From: Peromyscus leucopus
Taxonomy: Eukaryota; Chordata; Mammalia; Rodentia; Cricetidae
Direction of reading: 5' to 3'
DNA: 64,000 nt
NCBI RefSeq assembly: GCF_004664715.2
Contig: NC_051073.1
Span: 62,548,379-62,612,378, forward strand
The translations under genes were made by a program, and so were the position numbers. The notes under the pieces were generated by a model that was not told where the DNA came from, searched no databases, and saw nothing but the letters and a program-made list of their open reading frames with translations. Of this stretch, positions 32,492 to 45,400 are shown piece by piece (the stretch's first letter is position 1; every line of letters begins with the position of its first letter).

Positions 32492-32497
32492 TTTATT
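32492..32497 (-). terminator. OSBPL11: Candidate polyadenylation signal AATAAA
   Basis: Minus-strand AATAAA in an A-rich setting, about 1.44 kb past the stop codon. Confidence 0.45.
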
Positions 32498-32957
32498 TTT
32501 CAATTTTCCCAACACATGAACTATAGCTCATTTTGAGATTTTTTTTTCAGTGCACTTCACAGCAAAAATGAAAAGGGAGTCATAGAAATGGTTGTACACA
32601 AACCAATTCTTTTAATTTACAATTTGCTGAAAAATCATTGTCGCTGTTTTCATCCTTTTAACCCTTCTAAGAAAGAGTTTCTCAGAGCACAGCCGCAGCC
32701 GCCCGGCACGGCCGATGAGTGACAGGTGCGTGCTGCGCACGCCGACTGGAAGACCATGGGCAGGAGCAGGGTAAGGCACCACTCTGGACAGTGAAGGTAG
32801 CTCGCAGTAACAAGGGTCAGCACCTGAGTGGGTGCTCAGCAAATACTCAAAGAAATGAAAACCATAATTAGCACTATTCTGCTCATTGCCAGCAATTCAA
32901 CTCCAATAAAACACCGATTAAAAAAACCAATTTGTACCTGAATGTAAATTCCTGCTT

Positions 32958-32963
32958 TTTATT
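32958..32963 (-). terminator. OSBPL11: Candidate polyadenylation signal AATAAA (proximal)
   Basis: Minus-strand GAAATAAAAAGC, about 0.98 kb past the stop codon. It could give a shorter 3' UTR. Confidence 0.35.
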
Positions 32964-33937
32964 TCACACCCTTTCTTTAGCATTGAAATTTCCTTGAAAG
33001 TAAAATAAAACCATACTTTACGTGCACTCAGTCACAGACATAATTGAATTACTGACAGATATGAACAGGTTTCAGTTTGAACTTTTGAGTGAACAGAGGT
33101 CAGATAAAGCAAACTTGCTCAGATAGCACATAATACTGAATATGAACCTATAAATGAAAATAGGTTAAGGAAAAAGTAACAGTTTTCTTTTTTAATATTT
33201 GCTATTTTTTAATGCCTTAGTTCTTGAGAAAGGCCAAAATCCCATATTGACATGAACACATTTAAAAAAATGTCTCTTAAGTGTAATATTTAATAAAACT
33301 AGGTATTGAAAAATGTTCTGAAATTTTTCAAGTCAATGTTGTTTTCAAGTATATTAAAATGCTCAGAAGAAAAAATTCCTCCATGGTTACAATTCTAATT
33401 ATAAATACACTTTGAAAAGAGAGTTCCAACAGAGCAAGTGATGGGCTTCCTCAGGCGCAGGCACAGCCTCGGGAGGAAAAGAGGCCTTGTGATTGTGAAC
33501 ACTGACTTCAGGCACAATGGCTGAATCCACTTGTCGGTCACGTCTGTCTCCCTCTTGCTGGGTTTAGAAGAGCAGTGACTACTTCAGTAACGACAGAAAG
33601 CAGAAACCTCTGCAAGAGACTTTACTTTTCCCTACACTGGAACCAAAGTCACTGGGTTCTCCCTGCTGTTACCGGATACAAGATGACAGGTTCTGGTGGG
33701 TGGAAGGCTGGAAGATGGTATTGCTCGTGTTGGTGAACAGGCTGCCGAGAAGCCCATCGCGGGTCCTTAACACTTTGGTCTTGCTGCAGGATGATGGGCC
33801 CGAGTAGTACATTCGTGTTCAGCTAGTTTCAGGCTGTACAAATTAGGAGGCAGGTCACTCAGTGCAACAACTCTGTCTGAGAGGGCTTGGGGTACACAGA
33901 GGAGAACCTCGTTTGGTCCAGTCTTAGAAAGCATGTG

Positions 33938-34000
33938 TCACTCTGCTGGTTGTGATGGAATTACTTTCCAGAGGGGTTTGTGATAAACCCAGCCGTCTCC
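33938..34000 (-). CDS. OSBPL11: OSBPL11 last coding exon
   Basis: Encodes [20 protein letters not shown] and a TGA stop at 33940-33938. The acceptor is CTTGTTTCAG|GGAGAC, phase 0. [11 protein letters not shown] is the conserved ORP C-terminal end. Confidence 0.96.
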   Translation of the reverse strand, partial: GDGWVYHKPLWKVIPSQPAE

Positions 34001-37000
34001 CTGAAACAAGGAAAAGGGATTAAAGCAGCACCCTCCAGCATCTCCAATCAGAAACCTGGCCAGGAGCAACAGCAAAATGGAGCTCTCCAGGGCCTCCGTG
34101 CTCGAGACCTCAGACCATGCCTGAAGCTTAGGGGGATGCTACGGTCTGAATGTGGATTGTCCCTTACAGGCTGACGGTGTGTTTAGGAGGCCGTGGGACC
34201 TTTCAGAAGTCAGGCCTCACTGGAGGCAGTGGGCTGCTGGGGGAGTTGGGGTCTTTGGGGGGTGCCCAGCTCTGCTTCCTACTGACCTGACTGCCAAGGT
34301 GACACAACCACCCTTCTCCAGCTCTCAGCTTGTCCCTGCCTGCCACCAAAACAGACTACCGCCCTGAATCGTGAGCCAGAGGGCAGCACTCCCGCCCTCC
34401 ACCCCACCTTAGTGTCAGCGATTCTGTCAGAGTCAGGGAATGCAACCGTGCTGTGTGGAAACACCGTTCGTGACTCTGGAGCATGCAACGCTGCAGAGGT
34501 CACCTCTGTCATGTGCCAAGATGCTGCAGCCCAAGCCGCACAGAATTAGAGGGAGCAGGCAGAGCACAAGGAAATGCTCGTGAAGAAAAGACCGAGGAGC
34601 AGAGGGAGGAAAGAGCTGTGGTAATGAGGCAGAAAGGCAGACTGCAGCAGACAGAGCAGAGTGTGGCAGTCCAGGTCAGGCTAATGAGGACTGCAGGCCC
34701 GTGTTCAGAGCGTGCGGCAGTCAGGCTTGAACTCTGTCTGTGTTCCCCACGTCTCCTTCACTTCATTCCTAATGTAACAACCAGTCAGGTTCCTGGGAGC
34801 TGTCTTGAGTAAGCCTTGTCTTTGACGCTGGGCCCTGGGTTAACAATGAGTCCTCAGGACCAGTTTATGCGAACCCACCCAACTTAAGGCCTGTCACTTC
34901 ACCCATTTCTCACCCTGCCTTGTGCCTCACTGACCGGCCGTCTCCCCAGACCCCAGCTGGACTTCTTTTAAAAATGAGGACAAGAGCTAGCGACTCAGGT
35001 AAGCCAGAGTTCTTTCTGAGCGCGTGCAGCACGTACCTCTTTAATAAAGTATTTGGTTTCCCAGGGTCTGCCTGTTTCAGTGCGATGTCTTTCTTCAGTT
35101 CTCTGGCGTTCTTCCAAGGTACGCTTGTGCTCCGTGGCCTTGTCAATTTCAGATTCCCTCAGAGAATCTGTTACATTTTTCCACAACCGTCTAAAATAGA
35201 AAACGGCCCATTTTACAAACATTCTTTAAAAAGGGATAATTTAAGAGTCACAATATTTTTTTCTTTTATTTATTCTGACCACAGCTTCTCCTTCCTTCTC
35301 TCCCCCAGTAATTTGTAACATTACATTTTCCTAAATCAGATCTGCACTTCAGAGCTATGAGTTTAGAGAACACAGACAGGGTCCTGTTGTCAATGCCCAG
35401 ATTACTGTGGCTACTGTTGATGGATTTTAAATTGAGAAGTTCAGTTAAGAAGCACTTTCTCAAGTTTCCTTAACCACTTTTGTTTTTAGGCACCTTTCAG
35501 AAATTGACAACTCACATGAGATGTTTTTAAAAGGCTGAGGCCAGGCTTTGTCCAACACAGGTGGCGGTGCTTCAGTCCCAGCGCCATAACCCTGAGCATG
35601 GGGTGCACCCCGTAATCACCCCACAATCCTAGTGCGTAGGAGGTAGAAGCATGAGAATGAGAAGTTCAAGGCTATCCTAAGGCTACACAGAGTTCCTGGC
35701 CAGCCTGAGGTACACAGAACTCCCACAACACAAAGAGAAGACAAATAATCCAATTAAAAAAAAACATGCTTTGTGTAAGACAGAAATGGTCAATGCCTTG
35801 TTAACTTCAGATTGCCATGAAATCTGATCAACACGTTGGTCACTGGGAACTGAGTCATAACCACTAGTGCTTCACTCCTATTAAGAGTGAGAGTAGGAGA
35901 CAGACACCGGGGATGCGGAGAGACTGAAGTGTAACCCAACACCAATGGGAATGTAAAATGGCACACTAACTTTGGAAAACAGCCGTCTACAGTCCAGCCA
36001 TTCTACTCCTGGACATTTCCCCAGGAAAATGAAAACGCATGTCTACCCAAATGCTGGTCGTAAAATGTTCAGTTTTATGATTCATCGTAGCCTCAATGTG
36101 TATTAGTAGCAATGTGTATCAGCAGCAGACCGGATTTGACATACCCACATAATGGAATACTATTCAGCAGTTAAAATAAAGAAACTGACTACTGATACCG
36201 GCTACGTGGTAGATGAGTGGAGCAGCTCAAGGTCTGGACTACAGAGACTGTTCAAAAACACAAAGTAATGGACACAAATAAAACAGCCTTTAAAGGAAAA
36301 CATGTTGCATTAAACATTTAGGGAAACAAACAAACAAACCATGATGATCTAGCCAGGAGTCACACTGTGGCCACTGCCTCCTGTTTTTTGTGGAGAAAAC
36401 CTTCCAACAGTGTCCAGCTGTTTATGTGCAAGTCCGTGGCTTTCTTGTTACCATGGCAGAATTGAGCAGTTGTGGCAGACACCATCTGGACCATTAAGTC
36501 TCAATACATAAGGCTCTGTCCAGGTTTAGAAAAATCCCCGGGCTCAGCAGGGGAAGACACTCAGCATACGCCAGGTGACCTGAGTTTGAGCCTCAGAACC
36601 CAGGGAAAGGGGGAAAGAGAGAGCCCATGCACACACTGCTAAAAAAGTCTGACTTAAAACGTTCACTTTAACATTACAAGGGCCAGGCGGTGGTGGTGGT
36701 GGTGGTGGTGGTGGTGGTGGTGGTGGTGGTGCACGCCTTTAATCCCCAGCACTCAGGAGGCAGAGCCAGGTGGATCTCTCTGAGTTCAAGGCCAGCCTGG
36801 TCTACAGAGTGAGTTCCAGGAAAGGCGCGAAGCTACACAGAGAAACCCTGTCTCAAACACACACACACACACACACACACACAACACACACACACACACA
36901 CACAAAAAAAATTAGGAAAAGAGATTAAGAAATGATGAACAAAATAGAAAAACAGCACTATAAAAACAGAAATCATTTAAAAATGTTTTAAAAGAAAAAA

Positions 37001-40000
37001 AAATCAATAAAACCAAAAGATGGTTGAATATAATTAAACCTTTAATCACACTGATCATGGGGGTAGGGGAGAAATCCAATACAAAGAATGAGTCTGGGGG
37101 CTGGAGAGATGGCTCAGTGGTTAAGAGCCAACTGGCTGCTCTTCCAGAGGACCTGGGTTCAATTCCCAGCAACCACTTGGTAGCTCACAACTGTCTATAA
37201 CTCCTGTTTCAGGGTATTTGACACCTTCATGCAGGGAAGACACCAATGCAATAAATAAAAATAAAAATAAAAAAAAGAGTGAGTCTGGAACATCACTATA
37301 TATCCTACATAGATCCATAGGGGATAAGGTAATAATATTAACTTCCAATAAATTGATAAATTAGATGAACCAGTTTCTTTAAAGATACTAAACTAGCAAA
37401 GTCTGACTCACCTGCTGGTGCACACCTTTAATCTCAGCACTTGGGAGGCAGAGGTAAGTGGACCTCTGTAAGTTCCAGACCAGCCAAGGCTATGCTACAG
37501 TGAGACGCTGACTCAAAAAAAAAAAAAAGTAACTGTGGAAGCCCTAGACACTGAAGACGCAGTCAAACTTTTCTTCAGAAGACTCATACCCAAACCCTTC
37601 AACTGGATTTAGGGAACTCCAATCCAGCAGTATCCACTTCTTCAGTGTCTGGTTTAGTAACAGTATCCATCTCTACATCCAGTCTACTGGGATACTCTAG
37701 TGTAAGCACACAAAGAAAAGCTGCCTTTGACAGACACAGCTGCTGCAAGAGGTTTTTGGTTTTGCTTTTGGTTTTTTAGTTTTTGAGACAGGGTTTCTTG
37801 TGTAAGCCTGGCTGTCCTGCATCTCACTCTGTAGACCAGGCTGGCCTCGAACTCACAGAGATCCACCTGCCTCTGCCTCCCGAGTGCTGGGATTAAAGGT
37901 GTGAGCCACCACTCCATCCGGCTTGCAAAAGAGAATATTTTAATGAAGTTTTCAAGTAATTCAGATCTTTGATATTACGTGAAAACTTGGCCAGTGGTAG
38001 TGTGCTTCTGGAATTTTCACTGTTTTGGGGGAGGAGCTGCAGTGTGCTGTGAGGGTCAGAGGTCAGCCTCGTGCAGTTAGTGCTTCCCTTCTACCTTTTC
38101 CGTGGTTCTGAGGACGGAACTCGGGTTGTCGGCCATGCACAGAAAGAGCCTTCACTCAGAGCCATCTTGCCAGCCAGGCAACTGGCAGTTCCAAGGTTAG
38201 TTTTAACGCAGGAGACAAAAACTTGACAGAATTTTTCATATTAAAGTGATTATATACCACAAAATGTCACAGCTGGCAAGGGGTTTAAAGTGGAGTAAAT
38301 CAGATCAACTCTTCCCTCTCAGACGGCGCAGCTGGTGTAAACTGTCAGGGGACACAGGGACACGGCCTGACTGGGCGAGGGTGACCTACCTGGACTCGAA
38401 GGGCCCCTGCTTCTCCAGGGGCCTGACCCTCTTCTTGGTCACGGCCAGTTTGGTCAGGTCCACGGCCTTGGTCTCGCCGTTGCTGTAGGTGAACTCCAGA
38501 AGGCTGTTCCACTCCCCCTGCACTCGGCACACCACCGTGTTGGTGACGTTGTGCTTCACTTCAGCTGTGACTCTAGAGGGCGGGAAGCAAAGGCTCCCCC
38601 TCAGTTCTGACGCCCAAGGACACATCTCAAAGTCCACTTCAGACTAGTTACAGAGCACGTTTCCACTTGTCAGTCCCCAAGTCAGTGAGAACCAATCCCG
38701 GGCCGGATCCCCAGATGCTTGTTCAGGTGCGTCAGGGTTATTCTTCAGAAAGACTATTAGGCATCACACTGGACTTCATCAGTATCAACAGAAAATCATG
38801 TCTAACGTGTTTGTTACAATCTAAAAATGTGACGGCACTATAATCTAGCTCTCTCCCACCGGCCCATCTACCTAAAAGATCTGCAGTTCTAGAGATCAAG
38901 CACCCAATATTTATTAATTAGTGATTTTCTTTCCCTGAGACAGGGTTTCTCACATGTAGCCCTGGCTGTCCTGGAACTCAATCTGTAGACCAGGCTGACC
39001 TCAAACTCATAGAGATCCTCCTGCCTCTGCCTCCTAAGTGCTGGAATTAAAGGCATGTGCCACCATGCTTAGCGCCCCCCCCCAAAAAAAAAACCCAATT
39101 TTAAATTCAATACAAAACCTGGATAAATCATTAAGAGTTAGAAAAATACGAAATACAATTAAAATTGTAAGTTCCCTGGCTAACCCAGAAAAGTGAGGAG
39201 CAGTGGTCTAGGAACGTACATGGAGCTCATATAAAGTGGTAACCTATGAATGGCGTCACCTGGCCGCCACAGACAGCGGTGCTGAGGTGGCTCAGGTGGA
39301 AGGCACAAAGAAAAATGGTTCAAACACGTTTAACGAAGTCTATGTTTCCTGTAGGACACAGGCAAGACAAGTTCAAAACTCAGGAACAGCAGGCAGAAGG
39401 TAAAGGTTAAGGTCTAATGAATGTCTAGGGACTGTGATTTATTTGGGTCCAAAAGAGAACCTGGGAGGCCCAGGGCACCCAAGGACTGAGGCAGCACTTG
39501 CCATGTGTAAACAAGGATGGATGATGGATGGATGGATGGAGGAAGGAAGGGAGGGAGGGAGGGAGGGAGGGAGGGAGGAAGGAAGGAAGGAAGGGAGCTG
39601 CAAACTCTGAGCTCAAGGCAGGTGGGCAAAGAGCCCAATAACCAAGGATCTGGGGGCCTGGTCTTGGGGGCCAGGGTGCATGATGGTTTGGAGCGAAGAG
39701 CAAACATTCCAAATGGTGAGTCAGAAGTGACTGCTAACTGGGGTTCCCTGGACACAGAGGGCAAAGCTACAGTCTGCTTGGTTATAGGAGCGGGAACTCT
39801 AGGTTGTATTTCAAACCATGTGAACAAACAGAAGTGTATTGCGAAGGGTTCTCAGAAGCCACACAGAATGTTTGTTAAGAGGTCACTTCATTATTTCTCA
39901 AAAAAACTTAGATTTATTTATTTGATGTGAATGGGTGTTTTGTCTGTATACATGTGTGAGCACCATGTGCATGCCTGGAGCCTGCAGAGGCCAGAGAGGG

Positions 40001-41481
40001 TGCTGGATCCCCAAGACTGGAGTTGCAGATGGTTGTGAGCTGCACTGTGGATGCTGGGAACTGACCTAAGTCCTCTGCAAGGGCAGTCAGTGCTCTTACC
40101 CGCTGAGCGGTCTCTGCAGATCTCCTCCTCTCTGATCCCACCTGCAACACCTTCCCACTCCTGGAAGACTCAGCTCTAACCACAGGCTGTGAAGAGATGG
40201 TGCCGAGTACTCACCTCTTCTTCCCATTCTCTAGACACACGCAACTAGAAGGACGCCAAGGACTGAGAACGACTAGTCCGCTTGCTAGGCACACATAACC
40301 AGAACTACACCGAGGACTGAGAACGACTAGTCCGCTTGCTAGGCACACATAACCAGAACTACACCGAGGACTGAGAACGACTAGTCCGCTTGCTAGGCAC
40401 ACGTAACCAGAACTACACCGAGGACTGAGAATGACTAGTCCGCTTGCTAGGCACACGTAACCAGAACTACACCGAGGACTGAGGACTGACTAGTCCTCCT
40501 GCTAGGCACACGCAACCCGAACGAAGGACATGAGGACTGCGGATCGACTAGTCAGTCCTCTTGCTGATTTTCTTCTGACAGTTTAGTTATAGTGTCTCAT
40601 TATGCTGTTCATGCTGGTCACAAACAAACAGGCTCATGCCATCGTCCCTGGCCTCAGCCTTCCAAGTAACTGAACCTACAGGAGCGAGCCACCAAGCTGA
40701 CTGATGAGACCTTTACAGCCATACACAATCCGGGATGATAAAGCTACCTCCCAAGCCTTTCTACTCATCACATAACCTCCCAAGTCTCTGCCCACAAGCA
40801 CTGAATTACACAGGTACCTTTTGCTGATGACACTCTTTTACAACAGTTAAATGTGACATTAGCAAACACTTACAGGACAGACCAGACTGTCTCTTCATAG
40901 TTACTAAACTTGGTCATTATGCTATACAGGCAGCCAGAGAAGATAAGGAAATTAAAGGACACAACTGTCACCCATCTCTAGTCTAATTTAAGAATGTCCA
41001 CACTATCTTTTCATCTAACTCACTGTACATGTCAACATGGCTACCTCTGACAAGCCTGTCCCCTGTGCTATACATTCTTCTCATGCATATGCATTCACCA
41101 ACGTCTGCTCGCAGCACTCCTGTGTATACATACAAGCATGATGGTGTGTGTGCTGGTAGGAGAACACAGGCCTTGTGCATGCTCGGTAAGTGTTTTACCT
41201 CTGAGCCGCATCCCCAACCCTATCCAGAAGGACGATTTGTCACAGCCAAGAGTTAGAAACTACATAAACACCTGTCAAAATTAAAATGAAGAATGAAGGC
41301 TACAGAGACGGCTCAGTGGTTAAGGGCACTTGTTGCTCCCGCAAAGGACCCGTTTTGGTGTCCAGCACCCACACTGAGTGGCTCACAGTTGCCTGTTACT
41401 CCAGTTCCAGGGGAATCTGACACCCTCTTCTGGCTTCTGTGGGCACCTGCATGCTCGTGACTTACATATATAACTCCCAGG

Positions 41482-41532
<51 letters not shown>

Positions 41533-42354
41533 AAAAGTAAACAAACAAGAATGAATTATCAGTTGTGGCATAGTTACACAATGGGATAATGGTCTTGGTA
41601 AGGAGAAAAAAAACCCTGCAAGTATACATGGGTAAATCTCTAAAACCTAACATTGAACAAAATAAGTAGGGTATAAAAGACAACACAGTGTATGATACAA
41701 TTTATACAGGGTTTAAAACTAATGTGTAGTGTTAGAAATCAGCATAGTGGCTACTCAAAGTGGGAGGGTGGCAGGTTAGCCCAAGAAAGGAGGGAAAGAA
41801 AGTCTTTGGGAATGTCAGGAATCTACCGCAGTAGGGTAAGGATACTCAGACTTGTACTCCGTGAAAATTCATGACTTTGTATATTCCTGTATGGATGCCA
41901 TTTTTAGATAAAGAATTTATAGGAAAAGTACCCCACACTTCCAGAACAGCTATCAAAGGCTTGAGGAAAGAGTGGGCAGCCTCCAAGTCCTATTAGAAAA
42001 CTTGTTTTGAGAAGAGCGAGCACTGCAGAGACTGACCGCAGGAAAGGACACAGGAGCTGATTCCCAGACAGAATCTGAAGTCCATCGAGGACTGGCACCT
42101 GGACCCACACCTCCAACCTGAGTGGCTTCTGCCAGTCTCATGTTTACAGGTATACTTTTACCCTGGCTTGTAGTAGTGGCTTCCTTCACTGAGCTCTGAA
42201 TCTGATTCTGAATTCCCTTCATCTGAACTGTGCCACAGACCACGTACTCATCTAGTTTACAAGTCATTAGCGATTTCATAGGAGAAAGTAAGACATTGCA
42301 TGAGTTAGTGTGCTAACATCATTACTGTTTTAAAACTAGATCGTGCTTGCTTTC

Positions 42355-42407
<53 letters not shown>

Positions 42408-45400
42408 CCGCCCAAGTGTGGTTGCTAGCTGGGTGCAGTGGCACCCGTCGGTCAGTTCAAGAAAAGCCTCATCTACAAACCAAGTTCCAGGACAGCCAGA
42501 GCTGTTAACACAGTTTCCTCCACAAAAGACAAAGCAGGAAAAGAGCAAGGAGTTATAATACAAGGTCAGCAGAGAGCAGAGCAAGAGCCAGACACCACTG
42601 AGGTGTTCTTACCGGTGCAGTTTGCCGCCATAAAACGGCTTAGTGTGAAAAGTGATGCTGGCTGAGTATCCCGTCTTTGCACAGTTGACGCTGACTTTGC
42701 CACCTAGTTCCACCCAAGGGACAGTCAGAATGGACCGGGCATAGGCACAAGGCAGGGAAAACGTGTACTCTTCTCCGTGCTCCAACAGACTAAGGACACC
42801 TGAATGTAAAGGCATGAGGGTGGTTAACGTCTCTTCCAAGAAACAGTTTTTTCCCTGTCTAGTAATGAACGTTCTTATTTTCTGCTCCTTTGTCTTTTGA
42901 CAGTACTGACCCATTTAGGAGCATTCCCAGACAGTACTGAATCAGGGTTACTTTCACTGTGACCCTCCTGTTCCTCTGGAGTTCATGGGACCTGTCATTG
43001 TTACAGAGCAAGCGGTCTAAGTGTCCCACCAATGCTCCTAAAATAAAATACAGCCCTGGGGCTTGGGGGAGCTCTGCTGTGCAGCATCATGCTAAGGCTT
43101 GGTCACCAGCAGCCTGGGAGTCACTTATAGTAGGATGAGAAAATGTTCTTCATTCTTGTCTACATATGTGAAAGACCCAGATGTGATCTTTCATCAAGAA
43201 CAATGATCATCCCATGTTTTATTTGCTAAATTCTGAAGCTATAAGAGGTGTAAGAGATTGAAATGATGATTTTTAAAACAAATATTATTCTATTGGGGGC
43301 TTCTTCTATATTAACGATGTTATATTAAAGTAGCCAAAACGAATACAAAGGGATTTATAAGAGTGAATAACTGATCTGTGTAAGACACACTAAGTACACC
43401 AAAGCTTCGTTAGAACGTCTATGTTTATCTATTATAGTTCAATTAATTGTGTGAGTGTGAGTGGTGTGTGTGTGTGTGTGTTGTATCGTTGTGTGATGTG
43501 TTGTCGTGTGCTGATGTTGCACTATGCTTGTGCATGTGTATGGAGGCCAGAGGTCAACACCCAGCATCTCCCTGTAACAAGGCTAGCCCTGAAATCACAG
43601 AGCTCTGCTTGCCTCAGCCTCTGAGTGTTGCCCCGCCCAGCTCTACCTTTTGAGGCGGTCTCTTACTGCTTACCCATTGCCATGCCAGGCTCTCCTGTCA
43701 TGGTGCTGGGGACCTGAACTTGGGTGCTCATGTTTGTAAGGCAAGCACCTAACAGACTGAGCATCTCACCATTTTTCCATTCCTTCATTTTATTTACTTG
43801 TTGCTAAGGGTAGCAGATGGCAGCTTCATTTCCAAAAGGCAGTAACTGTATACATGAAGGCATTAGATAATAAAGAAGTCACTGTACCTCCACTCGTGAT
43901 TCAAAGAGTTGGAAATGGCACATGCTCCTCCTTACACATTTGAGAAGCAGAGGCTATACTGCCAGATTGTTCTGTTAAAAACTAGCAAGAACAGCGCTCC
44001 TTTGGAAGCATGTGACAAAGAATGCCCAACCTTCACAGGTCCATGTCCCATCACCTCTAGATTTCAACTAATCCTAATCTTAAAAACTAAAACTGAATAT
44101 ATAGGCACAGAAAGAAATATTAAAAGTCAGTTTAAATTATCTATCTCTGGATTAATGGGTTAGTGATGCTTTTATTTCCTCCTCTGAATTTGTTTGTTGG
44201 TTTGAAACATGGTCCGACTATGTACCTCTGGCTGGCCTGAAACTCGCTTGGTAGATCATGCTAGCCTCGAACTCACAGAGACCTGCCTGCTTCTGCTTCC
44301 AGAGTGCTGTGCTTAAAGGTGTGCACCACCATGCTGCAAAGTTTCTACAATAAAAATACTTGCCGGGTGGTGGTGGTGCACGCCTTTAATCCCGGCACTC
44401 GGGAGGTAGAGGCAGACAGATCTCTGTGAGTTTGAGGCCAGCCTGGTCTACCGAGTGAGTTCCAGGACAGGCTCCAAAGCTACACAGAGAAACCCTGTCT
44501 CGAAAAACAAAAAAACAAAACAAAACAAAAAACTTTATAGGTGTAGTGGTGAACACCTTTAATTTCAGTGAGTTCCAGGCCAGCCAGAGCTACACACAGT
44601 GAGACCATATCTAAAAACAAACAACTCCCAAATCTTTATATTTAAATTTTCACAATATAATTTCAAGGAGAATTTCTACTTGTCCATAGTAATAGCATAT
44701 GACTCTGGTGTGTCAACACTCATTCTGGAGCACAAACCAGAGCAAAAAAAGTAGTACATGCAACATTTCAGATCTCTAACTCAGCAGTTTCAGGCTGTTC
44801 TTGCAGAGCACCTAAGGGCTCAGTCCCCAGTCCCCAGACGCGAGCTCACAACTGCCTGTAACTCCAGTTGTGGTTAATGCATAAATGCACTTGCATATAT
44901 GTAGGCAAAACACTCACACACATGCAAACGAATCTCAAAACTCTACGACCAATACCCACAGCCTTTCCAAATGTACCGAGTTTGATGTAAAGACCAGAGA
45001 ACGACTTTTCTACTCACCTTCCCCAGCCATCGTCACACCTATGGACATGCCTAAGAACTTGCTTTTAGTCCAGACATGTGCATTTACACACATCTTCCTT
45101 TCTGCACATTCTGCGTAAAATCCTGAGACTGGCGGATGATGAGAGACCTGCTCAGCCACGAATCTGACAGTGTAGCAGTCTGAGCCCCCCTGGGTGGGGG
45201 CATCCTCCGACAGAGGAGCGTGATTTGTGACGGCTGGAGGGGAAGAGCCGCTGCTCAAGCTGCACGCCACCTCCCTTTTGGGCATCCTCCAGGAACAGTG
45301 GAAGGTCTCCCCAAGGATGGGGTTGTACGGCTTCTTGGCAATGGCTCCCTTTCGGCCTTCATGAAAGGAGGTCAGGTAGTACTCAACGAAGCGGATCATG

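Larger units (their letters stand above)
32420..33937 (-). other. OSBPL11: OSBPL11 3' untranslated region
   Basis: About 1.5 kb following the stop codon that is almost free of the SINEs covering the flanks, as expected of a maintained 3' UTR. The downstream boundary is uncertain because three AATAAA hexamers are available on the minus strand. Confidence 0.7.

Noticed and set aside
40211..40456. 81-codon minus-strand frame with 18-residue repeats
   Set aside because: It is a by-product of a 54-bp minisatellite inside an intron; no splice or promoter evidence.
40225..40560. CRISPR-like array
   Set aside because: The repeats are contiguous 54-bp tandem units without unique spacers, in a mammalian intron.
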